This document shows, piece by piece, positions 10,184 through 21,611 of a stretch of 64,000 nucleotides of DNA. The notes under the pieces are model-generated. The model saw only the letters and a program-made list of their open reading frames with translations, was not told the DNA's origin and searched no databases. A program made the position numbers and the translations under genes. Within the stretch, counting starts at the first letter, position 1; every line of letters begins with the position of its first letter. The DNA is taken from the NCBI GenBank assembly GCA_019188255.1, contig JAETXT010000008.1, forward strand, positions 2,356,001 through 2,420,000. Reading direction: 5' to 3'. Origin of the DNA: Verticillium longisporum (taxonomy: Eukaryota; Ascomycota; Sordariomycetes; Glomerellales; Plectosphaerellaceae).

Positions 10184-11155
10184 ATGGATGTTAAGGACAC
10201 TGTTGATGGAAGCGAGCTCTCGTCTCCGGACGATGCTGATCGCTTCATGCTGAGCGACCATCGGTAAGCCACTGATCGCCAAGTCCTTCAACTTTCGACA
10301 TCAGCCTATGTCCAAGTCCTGCCTCGATGCTTCCACGAGTCCCTTACAAGTCTCCTGCATCCTCACTGACTGGGTGCCTTTAGACTCCTGACCTCGGGTT
10401 TCTTCGCGGACTGTGAGATTGTCCTGGGCAGCAAGACTTGGAAGCTTCACAAATCGGTCATCTGCCTACGATCCAAATATTTCGAACGCGCCTTCATGGG
10501 CCACTGGCCTGTGAGTGTCTTTGACTCTGTCAAAGCCGAACATAGTCTAATCCAGCCCAAGGAGGCCAAGAGCGGTAAGATTACATTATCGACAGATCAG
10601 TTCACCGAGGAGCAAATCGAGTGGCTCATCAGTTTCGTCTATACTGGAGGTGCGTACTTCCCAACCTGTATGCAGTGACTCCGTCTTGGTTCGTACTGAG
10701 ACTGCATAGTCTGTGAACTCGAGGAGCTCAAGTCTACAACTACAGTGTTACACACGGCCGCCCAACTCTTCGCTCTCGGCGACTACTTTCTCGTACCTGG
10801 TCTCTGTGATTGTGCTATCGAAGCCGTCACCTGTCAGTGGGACCCACGCTACCGACAAAGTGTTGCCCGAAGGCGTCCGTGGCTTCGTATTCATGGTCCA
10901 CTTCGCAGTTGGGTATACGCATTTGACGGAGATGATTGGGAACGAGCTATGGCCTGCGTCTACAAGCAGTGGGCTGACAGCGACGAAAACGAGTTTAAAA
11001 AGGCGATGATGCGGCTGTCCACGGAAAAGCTCAACTGCAGGCATACCCTGATTCGCTCCCCTCATTTTCTCAGCTTCATTAACAAGGAGCCGCGATTTGC
11101 CAGGGATTTCATGAAGATCATGGTTCAGGACCGCGTAGCAAAACTGCAGTATTGA
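10184..11155 (+). CDS. BTB/POZ domain protein, four exons
   Basis: Exons 10184-10263, 10384-10510, 10556-10649 and 10710-11155 join in phase to 248 residues. The introns (120, 45 and 60 nt) start GTAAGC, GTGAGT and GTGCGT and end in TTTAG, CCAG and ATAG. Exon 2 encodes the BTB core SGFFADCEIVLGSKTWKLHK, then SVICLRSKYFERAFMGHW. Exon 3 gives ITLSTDQFTEEQIEWLISFVYTGG, and exon 4 continues with HTAAQLFALGDYFLVPGL, the usual helical close of the fold. BTB domains mediate dimerisation and often recruit Cullin-3 ubiquitin ligases. The C-terminal part (about 105-248) is helical with no kelch, zinc-finger or other recognisable partner domain, as in many small fungal BTB proteins. Only exon 4 is an obvious long frame; the domain would be missed without the short exons. 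Partner and role are unknown. Confidence 0.86.
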
Positions 11156-13901
11156 GCTTGGGCGTTGGCCCCGAGTCGGAAAGACTTGGAGTGATGCAGG
11201 CATCAGGATTTGCTTGTGGCGTCACGAATCATCACAAGAGTTCTGAGTGCAATACTAATCATCTCGGGTTCAAAGTTGTGACGATACAATGCCAACAGTG
11301 CTTTTGCGATAGGGATGGAATTCCATCATTGCAACTTGTTATTGCAAGTGTCTAGCTGCAGCGTGAGTTGACGTCTGTTGTTATATTGAAAATTCACTAT
11401 CATAATCAGTCGGCTTGTCCAGCCTGCACTTCTTGTGGCGCCCTCGGGTTCATGCTTACCCTCAGCTGCCAAGGACACATGCCCGGCGAGACTTGGCCAT
11501 GATCGACGGTGCAAGATGGGTGTCCCTGTTGCAGGCTTGAGAATGATCAACGGATGTGTTCCTTGCAGCGTCAGTCCATGCAAGGTGGTCGGGAGCCGGC
11601 CACACTATCTTTCTTCAGTACACGGAGCGTCCAACGTTTTCGATTCGAACAAGATTGGCGCTTCGACAGAGATGATACTTTCGTCGCTAGGCGTTCATTT
11701 CATATGCAAATACATTAAGGCAGAGCAGGCAGAGTGCACGTCACTCGTGCCGGGACGAGACTCCGAAACCTGCAGCCGGACCACGTGAGGTGGCTGCATC
11801 CAAAGTCAAAAGGGTATGCACAGGAAAACATCGCACAGCGAGGTTGGACCGAGCAGATTGGCCACTGGTAGCCCGCGACAGGCGCCATGTGCGGCCTTGG
11901 AGAGGGAGAAAGGTGCTTGAGGAGGGGGATCATATCAGTTGGGTTTGTGATGTTGATAAATGGCTCATCGGGTTGGGCTGATATCTGATGCGGTGTTTCT
12001 GCGGTGGGATCCTAAGGTGTGATATGGTATCGAGCAAAGTACGGCGCCGGAAGCAGAGAGCGAGATGCCCCTTTGGTCTTTTCATGATGACAATTCGACT
12101 GCGGACCTCGACGACTGAGCGGACTGAGGGACATGATGGTCGCTGTCGACGAAACTCGGCGGTAGGACGGGCCTTCTCAGGCGTGGGAGCGGGCCGCGAG
12201 CTGAACCCGTTGACCACCAGATGGGTCATCTCCGATGGGCGGAGCCACATAGTAGCTGGGTCTCGTTCGTCCCAACTGGGCCATCTGGGGCACCGCGATC
12301 GTGGGCTATTCTCGGGCTGTCCGCGGGGGTGGTGGTGTTGTCGTCGGGCTAGGCCGGGGCCTCTTCTGGTTGCCATTCGCCCGCTGTTCTGTTCCTGGGT
12401 GTTCCCCTTTTCTTTGCGAGAGTTCTTCACCGTCTTTTCATCGTCATGTTGTTTCCACGTCCCGCGAGCAAGACTGCTGCAGTACAGCAGGACAGCATGG
12501 CAACACCGGTGGGCAGAGATGCAAAGCAGCTGGCCAGAACTGACGAGTGGGCGAGGAAAAGAGGGGTTGATGAGCTTGAATGCTTTTAGCGTGCTGTTAG
12601 CGCGTCAGTAGCGAGAACGGCGCCTGAAGCTCCAGTTGCAAAGGACCCGGAGCGAGGGGCCCAGCAGGGCAGGCGCAATGCCCACCCACTCATCCGACTG
12701 GCAACAGCGCTGACGTGGTGTGGTGGTCCGTGTGCCTGCCGCCGGCCGGTGCCACGGGCTCGTCTCGCTGGTCGCGTCCTAGCTTCTTTGACGTGCACAT
12801 CACAGGCAGCTGCTGCCCTTGTTGTGGCCTGGTCATCGTCGTGCCTTCTTCTCTTTTTCCCTCAATACAACCTCATTGGATTTGTTCAATTCACCATCCT
12901 GCCCTTGTTCCTTCCATTATACAGCTGCCTTTCCCTCTGCTTCCCTCGCTGGACTTTTCACCAGCTCTCCGCCCGCGATCCCAATTTCCAGACGTAAGTA
13001 CCACCCACTCAGCTCTCTGTGCCCCAGGCGGTGTTCTCAGTTGCCTTACCCCTCCATCCCCTGGTCACTGCCCCTCACCTCATCTCGAGCTCTACGAAGC
13101 TCTCCCAAGCTCCAACAATCGACCGACGCAGGCTCCCGCCTGATGCGCCTGGCCCGACCAATCCATCCTTTGTCGGGTCACACAGGAGGGAGGAACAGAT
13201 TCAGGGCCCAGGAAATCCAGGAACCAAGTTCTGGAGCCAATCCCGCTGTCACAGGACCAAAGCCGCCGCAGGATGCAGACAACAAGCCGCATCGCCCACT
13301 GTCACCCATCGCCGAGCTCCGATCAATTTGACCAGAAAACTTGCTACCGGAGCCTACTTTGACCAATTGCTTGCCCACGCGTCAAGGGGGCATCGACCAA
13401 AGACTGCCCTGGCCCTCAAGTACCTCTTGTCCGCCAAGAGACAAGGCCCCAGGGCGCGCAAAGGCCCAGCCCATTCTCAGGAGCAAATGGTCCTGGCGCA
13501 CTTTGGATGATCCGCAAATCGATCGAGGACGGCCACCTTGACGGAGTAACGCATCAAGCCGGCAACGCCTGTCAGAGCCCTTTGACGTTGCAGCTGTCAG
13601 TCTCTTCCTGTTGCCGGCTGAGGAATGACTTGTCACATCGGGTACCCCTCCGCCGCTCCTTATCTTGTCCCACCGCCATCCCACCAAAGGCTTCCGCGGC
13701 CTCTGGTTGTTGCGTCACAGCCTGGTCACCCTTTCTGGCTGACGGCGTATTGGTCTGCAAATTCACCAAATGATATTAACCTCCTTGGACTGGAAACCTC
13801 GGGACTTATGAACCTTCCTTGCCGAGTCCCATCACTGCATCCTGCACTTCTCATCTTCACTGTGAGCGCGAGTTGGTCGTCCTCCGATTAACACATCCAC
13901 C
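11156..13901. other. 2.7-kb region upstream of the trehalose gene; no protein gene recognised
   Basis: The region is GC-normal, with open frames up to 207 codons (11988-12611 plus) and antisense frames. Their composition (Arg, Cys, Ser and Trp-rich, overlapping on both strands) is not gene-like. About 12830-12980 is strongly pyrimidine-rich on the plus strand, as in fungal core promoters and leaders. A GTAAGT at about 12996 could be the donor of a 5' UTR intron for the downstream gene. I cannot exclude a non-coding transcript or a short unrecognised gene in 11.2-12.6 kb. Confidence 0.5.
13049..13075 (+). promoter_or_regulatory. Cluster of three CCCCT motifs (STRE-like)
   Basis: CCCCT occurs at 13049-13053, 13058-13062 and 13071-13075, three copies in 27 bp, about 830-850 bp before the start codon of the trehalose gene. 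CCCCT/AGGGG is the stress response element bound by Msn2/Msn4-type C2H2 factors in yeast and related factors in filamentous fungi, and trehalose genes are classic targets. The stretch is C-rich, so chance occurrence is possible, and it may lie inside the transcribed leader. Confidence 0.4.
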
Positions 13902-16900
13902 ATGACACAGAACCCATCTTATCACCTTGGCCACGGCCTCGAGCCGAACAGACCAGCGTCTCCCTCAAACCTCTCCAACGCGACTGATCCCAGTGAGTCG
14001 CCCGTCCGCGGTCTTTCCTCTCGTGCTGCTGCCGCCGCCTACGCTGCCACCCCCGGCATCCATCTCGAGACATACGACTCCCCGAGCGAGGAAACGCAAA
14101 GTTATTTCCATCACAATCCGCAGTCCTACCGCCAAAGCGCCGCTGTTCCTGCCGTTGCCAAAAATACAGAAGAGGTGAACGCTTTGCAGCTTCTGACGCT
14201 CGAGACCATGGCTCGCCGTCAATCTATGGACGACGTCCGCAATGCGAATCCTGACCTCCCCTTGAGTGGGAATATCATCTCGGCCACGTTCAATATCCCC
14301 CACTCCTTCAAATATCACCAGGGCTCCGATTGGGTATGTTCCATGTCGCAAAAAAATAAAATGCTGAGGACCCCGCGCTGACGTTGTGAACAAAACAGGA
14401 GCTAAAACCCCGCCGCGGCCAATCTGCCCTCTTCGAGTCTTTCACACACCTTTCCTCCGAAGCAACACCCTGGAACCATACCGTCGTCGCCTGGACTGGC
14501 GAGATTGACGTCTCACAGGACGTTGTATCGCCCCCGGGAACACCGCCAACGACGACGATGCATATGCCTGGACTTAGCTCGCTCTCTGCACCCGTTCCCA
14601 TCGATGGCACCACTCGCTTGCCGACGCCTCCAGTATCAGAAGGAATCTGGGTGTCCAAGAAAGATCAGTTGCGACTTGAGGAACAGCTATCGCACAACAA
14701 GATCATCAAAACCGTGCCAGTATGGCTGTCGGACGACCATGAAAGCACCGATGAGGGAATCCACCTCAAGGACCAAGCTCGATGGAGGCGGTATGCTGAA
14801 CACGATCTCTATACGCTTTTCCACTACAAACAAAACGAGCCATCCGACGGCCGCCGAGAGCGCATCAATTGGGCCGACTACTATCGCATGAACCAAAAGT
14901 TTGCCAACAAGGTCATCGAGCAGTACAGGGCTGGCGACATTGTTGTCATTCATGACTTCTACCTCATGTTGCTCCCCAGCATGCTTCGCCAGCGTATTCC
15001 CAACATTTACATCGCATTCTTCTTGCACTCGCCCTTTCCCAGTAGCGAGTTCTTGCGCTGTCTGCCCCGCCGTAAGGAGATTCTTGAGGGTGTCCTCGGT
15101 TCCAACCTCATCGGATTCCAGTCGTACAGCTACTCGCGTCATTTCTCCAGCTGCTGCACACGCATTCTCGGGTTCCCATCCGACAATCTTGGAGTCGATG
15201 CCTACGGAGCTCGCGTCCATGTCGGCGTCTTTCCTATTGGCATTGCCGCTGCAAAGTGCGAGTCATATGCCTGGTCTGAATCTGTCACCGAAAAATATGA
15301 CGCCCTCAAAAAGATGTATCATGGGAAAAAGATCTTTGTTGGTCGTGACCGCCGCGCTAACGTCAGAGGTGCTGCACAGAAGCACCTGGCGTTCGAGCGC
15401 TCCCTGGAAGCCTACCCCGAATGGTGCGGGAAGGCCGCCCTCAGCCAACTCACATCACCCACCGGTCTTGAGTCTGAGAAGGAGGACAACGATAGCAAAA
15501 GCAAGATTGCGACCCGTGTCAATGAGCTCGTGATGAGGATCAATGGCATGTACGGAAGCTTGGGCTTCTCACCGGTTCAGCACTACCCGCAGTATCTCAC
15601 CCCTGATGAGTACTTTGCGCTTCTTCGTGCCGGCGACATCGGTCTCATCACGTCGGTGCGTGACGGCATGAACACGACGAGTCTGGAATACGTCATTTGC
15701 CAGCGCGACAGCCATGGACCTTTGATTATTTCCGAGTTCAGCGGTACCGCTGGCAGCTTGAAGGACGCCATCCACATCAACCCATGGGATCTTACTGGTG
15801 TTGCCAGGGATATCAACAACGCCCTAATCATGTCGGCCGACAAGCGCATGGCGATGCAGCAGAGCCTTTACAACCACGTGACAACGCGCAACGTACAGAG
15901 CTGGACTGACAATCTTGTTGACAGACTTGTTCACGTCATGGCCAGCGAGAAGAGCGTCGTCTCGACGCCTCTGCTTGACCGCACCTTGATGCTCAAGACT
16001 TATCGCGATGCCAAGAAGCGTCTCATCATGTTCGACTACGATGGCACCCTGACCCCCATCGTGCGCGAGCCGAGCGCCGCAATTCCCTCAGAGCGTGTGC
16101 TGCACACCCTGACGGCGCTGGCGGCCGACCCGAAGAACGCTGTCTGGATCATTTCGGGGCGCGATCAGGAGTTCCTGTCGCAGCACCTGGGACACATCCA
16201 TGGCCTCGGTTCCAGTGCCGTGCATGTCAGTTTCTTGAACGACCCCGGCTCCGAGGACTGGATTAACCTTGCCGATGAATTTGACATGGGCTGGCAGACC
16301 GAGGTCATCGACGTGTTCCAGCGATACACCGACCGTGTGCCAGGTAAGCACAGCCTGCCGGAATACGATCGAAATTCTTCGTTCTAACCCACATAGGTGC
16401 CTTCATCGAACGCAAGCGATGTGCCGTGACATGGCACTATCGCCTTGCTGACCCTGAACAGGGTGTTCACATGGCCCGCGACTGCCAGAACGAGCTCCAG
16501 ACGACGGTGGCTAAGAAGTGGGAGGTCGAGGTCATGGTCGGTAAGGCCAACCTTGAGGTCCGCCCAACATTCATCAACAAGGGCGAGATTGCGAAACGCC
16601 TCGTACACACCTACAACGAGAAGAGCGCAGCCGAAGGACACGGTGGCAGGGTTGAGTTCGTCTTCTGCTTGGGTGACGACTTTACTGATGAAGACATGTT
16701 CCGCTCGCTGAACGGCATGTCGGGCAACGAGGTCGAGAACGAACACGTTTTCACGGTGACCGTGGGGGCCAGCACCAAGGTGACTTTGGCGCGCTGGCAC
16801 CTATTGGAACCTTCGGATGTCATTGAATGCACGGCGCTTCTTGCTGGCGTAGGCCCGAGTGGCGAGGCACACGAGCATTTCGGCCAGGTCAATCTTGCCG

Positions 16901-16944
16901 CGCTGAGTGCAGTGGAGGGACAAATCCCTGAGAGTGCCAAGTGA
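13902..16944 (+). CDS. Trehalose-6-phosphate phosphatase/synthase-like subunit (Tps2 type), three exons
   Basis: Exons 13902-14333, 14399-16343 and 16397-16944 join in phase to 974 residues (introns 65 and 53 nt, GTATGT and GTAAGC donors). Residues 1-125 are low complexity. A GT20 glycosyltransferase-like domain spans about 140-660, with VVIHDFYLMLLPSMLRQRIP, FFLHSPFPSSE and SVRDGMNTTSLEYVICQ. Its usual donor-binding stretch reads VGRDRRANVRG, with Arg in place of the catalytic Lys, as in Tps2-type subunits whose synthase domain is inactive. A HAD phosphatase domain spans about 685-960: DYDGT (690-694), ISGRD (Ser730), INKGE (Lys854) and LGDDFTDED (Asp886/887), so all four HAD motifs are kept. 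It should dephosphorylate trehalose 6-phosphate within the cytosolic trehalose synthase complex. The normally conserved AEHG of the cap region is VHVS here (about 753-756). A regulatory Tps3/Tsl1-like role is the alternative. Confidence 0.85.
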
Positions 16945-17894
16945 TCCTATCGCAAGGACTTTGGCGACGAGGCGACGAAGCATGAGATATGCAGCTTCGA
17001 GTTCCGGCTTGGCCAAGGTTTGAAGCCCTCGCTCCGCATTGTTCTTCATTTTCTTGACATTCGGGCGGATGGAAATGAGTGGCTACATCAGTGATGGATG
17101 GGCTAGACGGCTCCAAGCTGATGTAGAGAGAACCCCTCTGTGGGCGACCTACTTGTAGATGATTGGTATCGCGCTGCTTGCGTGGCAGAACGGCCCTGTT
17201 TAATGTTGATAGACGTGGAAAGAAATAGATGTCATTGATCATTGTTCCCATGTACTCGTAGGCACAGCACAGGCAGTCTGCCCCACCGTGCTGTTGTTAA
17301 CATGCAACAGAATGTTCAGCAGCAACAGCAACGTTTCAACTTTTCAGTTAGACAAACAGTGGACCAGCAGCCCCCTATCATCTCGTCGGACATGCCATCC
17401 AATCCCTTGCACGGGCCTCAGGTTTTGGGCTGTTCTCTCAAAAGGTTGGCTGCCTTGAAATTGGTGATTGGAGGCGGACTCTGGAGTACCTCCTTGTCCT
17501 TGAGGCGTTCCCAGCTTCATCGTTGGGAGGCGCTTGGCGTGCCCTCTGCCAGCAGAAGAAATGACACAGGCGATATCTGATGTCGCTCATGGTGGTACGT
17601 CGGAGATGAGACCACCTCGTTACAAGTGTGTTTTCGGAGCCTCGCCGATTCAGGGGGTGGCGTAATCCCTGGGTTTGAGGTGACCTACACAAGTACTTCG
17701 GGATTTGGGAAGCCACTGGCAGAGTGAGGCTGACCTGACCATACCAGTCGTACACGATTCGATGTTATCGTGCCGAGAAAACTCAAGGCTTGACACCAAG
17801 GTGTAATGATATAATTGGGTATATTTTGATCATGTTCTGGCCGTATGCATCTTGCCGTGTGGGAGAGCATTGTCATCCAACAGGCCGTGCTCTC
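16945..17894. other. Convergent intergenic region
   Basis: It lies between the 3' ends of the plus-strand trehalose gene and the minus-strand gene that follows, so it holds both 3' UTRs and terminators. A short CAG/CAA-rich run at about 17300-17340 is the only sequence bias noticed. Small open frames on either strand show no family features. Confidence 0.5.
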
Positions 17895-19644
17895 CTACTT
17901 ATGCTTCCTAAATAGACTGAAGCCCAGGCTTTTCTTACCGTGCTTGTCTGTAGATCTTCGTTCATGATGACTACGAGGTCGACCTTCGGGTCTCGTCTCC
18001 GTCTCTTCATACGGTGGCATCTCCACACCTTGCGTCTCATTTTCAAAAGGACCGTCATAGTTCTGTCCCGAAAGCTCGGGGGTCTCGACGTTCACAAGCC
18101 TTGATCGTGCACGCCGCTCCCTCGACATTGAAGGCCTAGCTTCTGTCTCCTCCGGCACTGTTGACACGCGTTTCTTCTTGCGGTCGGATTCCTTCCGTCT
18201 CTCGCGTTCTGCCCTCTTCTCCCCTTTTCTCGCCTCCCTCTCGTCGTCCCTGGCTTTTTGCGCCCGCTCATCAGCTGCAAGACAAGTGTGCCAGCTCGGA
18301 GACAGCATTCAGGCTGGAAAATCTGCCGATCTGGGTCGCCGCGACTGTGAAGCACTGGGGGTACTTGCCCTCGTCCTTTTTTCTGCCATGCCCAAAGATG
18401 AACACCTGCAGCATCAGATCTTCAGGGCATGGCCAGTTGGCCCCGAAAACCATATCAGTCTGCTCTGCTAGCTTACCTTCGAAGAACTGAAGCTTATCTC
18501 TCAAAGATTCGTAACTCCCGTCGGTTCTTGCGGCTTTGTAGTCAAAGCTTCCCCAGCCCGACGGTCTAACCTTCGCTTGCAGTGGCCGAGCGATGTCTTC
18601 TGAGTTAGGCTCGCCAGTGAAGGGCACAAAATCGTGCGAATTCACGAGGGCGTTCCCAACGTGGGGCACGACGAGGGCGTTGCTGAGAAGGGGGTCACCA
18701 TTGTAGTCGGGGTCAATGACGGCACGGGCTGTAACGTAGGGCTCAGAGGAACCCGGACTGCTGGGCAGGAAAACAACAAACTCGCTCGGGCAGCCCTTGG
18801 GCAGCGTTTTGATGCCGCTGCGCGACGCCTTGTGAGAGGATCGCTTGCTGGATTTCGATGCATGCCCACGTTGCGAATAGCCTGACTGGTGATTTGGATT
18901 TAGCGGTGACAAAACGGCGTGAAACGTGCGTCCGCCTCATCTCTTCGGACGACTCACACTGGGGTCTGCGAATTCTTCGCCGCCCACTGAGGGGTAGCTG
19001 CCGGGTCGCGAGTCGTACCGGGCTTGATTTTCATCTTGTTCCGGCCCTGCGACATGAAAGTCGCACTGGAGATTACATGGACACGCATCGATCGGGCACG
19101 AAGGACCGCACGTACATGATGACGGAGGTGTGTCTCGGGAGGCAATCAAAGAGTGGAATGGGACCTGAGGCGTGGCAGTCTGCCGAGGAATGGCTCCCGA
19201 AGTATACGACAGCCCTGCCAGAATTGTATCATTGTGCCTTTCGTAGGGTGAGCTACTGAATCCATAAGTTGTGGTTTCGGGCGGGCATTCGTCAAAGTTC
19301 TGTGGTGCATTATAAACATTGTCGACAATGGAGCCATATTGAGAGGGGTGGCCAGTAGAGCGTCTCGGGATATAGTTTGCAGCGTTCGACGACGGGTACG
19401 ATGAGCCGTACCCCGAATCCCGTCCTGGGGATGACCCGGTGAGTGTGGCGGCGGTCCATGGATGTGGGTTCGTGAATGGAGCAGGCGGGTCATGAATGTG
19501 TTGACGCTGTCCATAGGGCTCCCGCCGCCGAATAGCCAACGATAGGAGTGACTGAGCCGGTGGAATGCTGTTCATCTCATCTTCCCGTGTTTGGACAAAG
19601 TCTAGGCTATCTGTGTTTTGGGTTTGCTCTTGACCTTCTCCCAT
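17895..19644 (-). CDS. Unrecognised protein with Cys-rich motif and basic coiled coil; exon model partly uncertain
   Basis: Three open segments join in phase as exons 18958-19644, 18477-18885 and 17895-18274, 491 residues. Intron 1 (72 nt, GTGAGT...CCAG) is well supported. Intron 2 (202 nt, GTAAGC...TTGCAG) is less certain: a GTACCC donor with an acceptor near 18297 would give a 70-nt intron and keep about 40 more residues. Residues 1-150 are Ser/Pro/Tyr-rich and disordered. Residues around 190-210 hold six Cys in CTCGPSCPIDACPCNLQC, a spacing that could bind metal. Next comes a globular-looking part (PSEFVVFLPSSPG, ARAVIDPDYNGDPLL, PSGWGSFDYKAA). The tail is a charged helix (ERAQKARDDEREARKGEKRA) and then a Ser/Arg-rich end closing in FSLFRKHK. 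I do not recognise the family. An upstream in-frame ATG is separated by one stop codon. Confidence 0.6.
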
Positions 19645-19743
19645 ATCGTATGTCGACGAGTAACGGTGTCGATATTCCTATCGACGTTGGCTTTGGCTCT
19701 GGCTCATTGTCGCTGTTGAAGCCGCAGCACTACGTTTACTCAT
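19645..19743 (-). other. Upstream in-frame segment ending in a TAG, possible lost N-terminus
   Basis: In the frame of the downstream gene an ATG at 19743 opens 21 codons (MSKRSAAASTATMSQSQSQ then RR). TAG follows at 19678-19680, then 11 codons (EYRHRYSSTYD) lead to the ATG used at 19644. Both sides have the Ser/Gln/Arg/Tyr-rich style of the annotated N-terminus. A CAG-to-TAG change is a C-to-T in a CpA context, the RIP type. It could instead be an ordinary leader with a short upstream ORF. Confidence 0.35.
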
Positions 19744-20449
19744 CTTTTTGATATTGTCGGCGGTGCTGTCGACGTAGGTAGTTTCACGAAGCAAGCCTAT
19801 CTACCCAACATGCGTTGTCGCCGTTTGCGTGGCAAGACAGGAAGACGGCTGCTTACAGCTGTGGGATGGACTGTTTTGCGCAGTTGAAGGATTGTTAGGC
19901 GAGGACTAAATAGAAGAAATCCATAGTACGCGCTGCTAGCAGTGATAGGGCTGTCGGGCGAGTATAAGAAAACTACAAAGTCGGCTAGACGATGATACCA
20001 AATCGTCGACTACGAAAGCAGATTTACTTAACTATACCTGGGAAGCAGTAGATTAATTCGCTTAGTAGGTTTATGAAGCTCAAGCCTCGATACACTTGGA
20101 TATCAAGACCATAACAGAGTCTTGTGCTTTACAGGAACCTACAGCAGCCTTTTCGTAGCCTTCTCTGTAACATGTTGATACTCACCGATGAGGCTATTTC
20201 AAACGTGGAAGCAACAAATCATTGGCGCCGTAGAGCCCTGACCAGAATGCATGTGCGTTTCCGGTTCCAGAAACAACCCGCAAATCAGCGCCATGGAACT
20301 AAAGCAGTGTATCCAATAGCCACGTCGTCCACAGGCCACTGCAGCTCGAATGCTATGCCCGGAGATGAAACTCCAGGCATTCGGAAACGCAGTCAGCCTG
20401 ATAGCAAGACACCCTGCATATAGCTAACCAGCGCAGCCATTAATCCAAT
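19744..20449. other. Transition from gene island to AT-rich tract
   Basis: The promoter side of the minus-strand gene. Composition is near normal to about 20430 and then switches within some tens of bases to almost pure A/T with long TTAATTAA-like runs. No gene was recognised; a 99-codon plus-strand frame at 20124-20423 shows no domain. Confidence 0.5.
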
Positions 20450-21611
20450 TCAATTAAGTATCGAGTATCAAATTAATCGTTTACCTCGTCGCGTATATTA
20501 TACTTAATTAATTAAATTAATTAATACTATTTAACTAATTTAATTAATAAATAAAGCTATTACGAAGTCGGAGAGCATACCTAAATACTGAAACTTATAG
20601 TATTTACCTTCTCTACGATTAACTTAGCTTAATAGCGCCTCTTTAAAGCTAATTACTAAAGTACTAAATCTCTTTTAATATATTTAAGGCTATTAAGAGC
20701 CTCTATAACGTTAATATAAGCTTTATAAAGCTAAATGCCCTCTCGTAATTAGCTAATATTACTAGGATAGCGAAGATATTAAGGGCGAGGCGATTAATAA
20801 TAGGAAATGCTTACTTTTAATTTATCTATTAAGTAATTAGATTATAAAGCTTAAAGGCCTATATTAAATTAAAGCGAAGGTATTAATTAAGCTCTAAATC
20901 TATTAATATAGTCTATTAATACTAATTATATATCTAATTATTAAATATTAATATATTAATTATAATTTATCGCCTTTATAAATCTTAGAAATCCTCGTAG
21001 AATGAAATTAGTAATTAGATATTAATAGGAGAGGTACTATTCTTTTATCAATATTAATACTCTTAGTATATTTATAGACTATTATATACTTTATAAAGCT
21101 ATATTAGCTATTCTCTTAAAGCTTATTATACTTCTAGCTATTATATTCTAAGACTTAAATAGAGGATAATAATAGTAATATATAGAGGAGATTCATCTAA
21201 GGCTTTATAGTATTAATTAAGCTTTATTTAAGTATTTATAATAAAGAGTTAAAAGTATAATTATAAATCTATTAAAAGCGCTTTAAAGTTAAGGTTTATA
21301 TAAATAGAATATTCGCTCTATATATATTTAGGGAAGGAATCGATAAATAGAGGAGTATAAAGTCTATTAGAATAAAATTAATAATATCTTTAAAGTAAAT
21401 AATTAAATTAGCTTTAATTAGTTAAGGTATTATTAAAGAAGGCTTTCTAGTCTTCTAATTACTTAAGAATATACTCTATTCCTATAAGGACTTCCTATAA
21501 AGCGCTATAGCTACCCTTCTTAGCCTATCTTAATATATATAACATTTAATAATATAAAGGCTTAAAGGTAATATAAAGTTCTTATAAAAGATACTATTTA
21601 TTAATAATTAT
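20450..21611. repeat. AT-rich RIP-mutated tract, family unknown
   Basis: CpA and TpG are almost absent and every frame is closed within short distances. Plus-strand reading with RIP-type stops tolerated leaves lysine/leucine-rich coding-like runs at about 21180-21530, but I could not assign them to a known element. It borders the left inverted arm that begins at about 21612. Confidence 0.6.

Noticed and set aside
11988..12611. 207-codon plus-strand open frame
   Set aside because: Arg/Cys/Ser/Trp-rich composition, a long competing antisense frame at 11930-12430, no domain and no plausible splice extension.
1654..20423. tRNA or rRNA genes in the gene island
   Set aside because: No convincing T-loop plus acceptor pairing or rRNA-like stretch was found by eye; a tRNAscan-SE run would decide.
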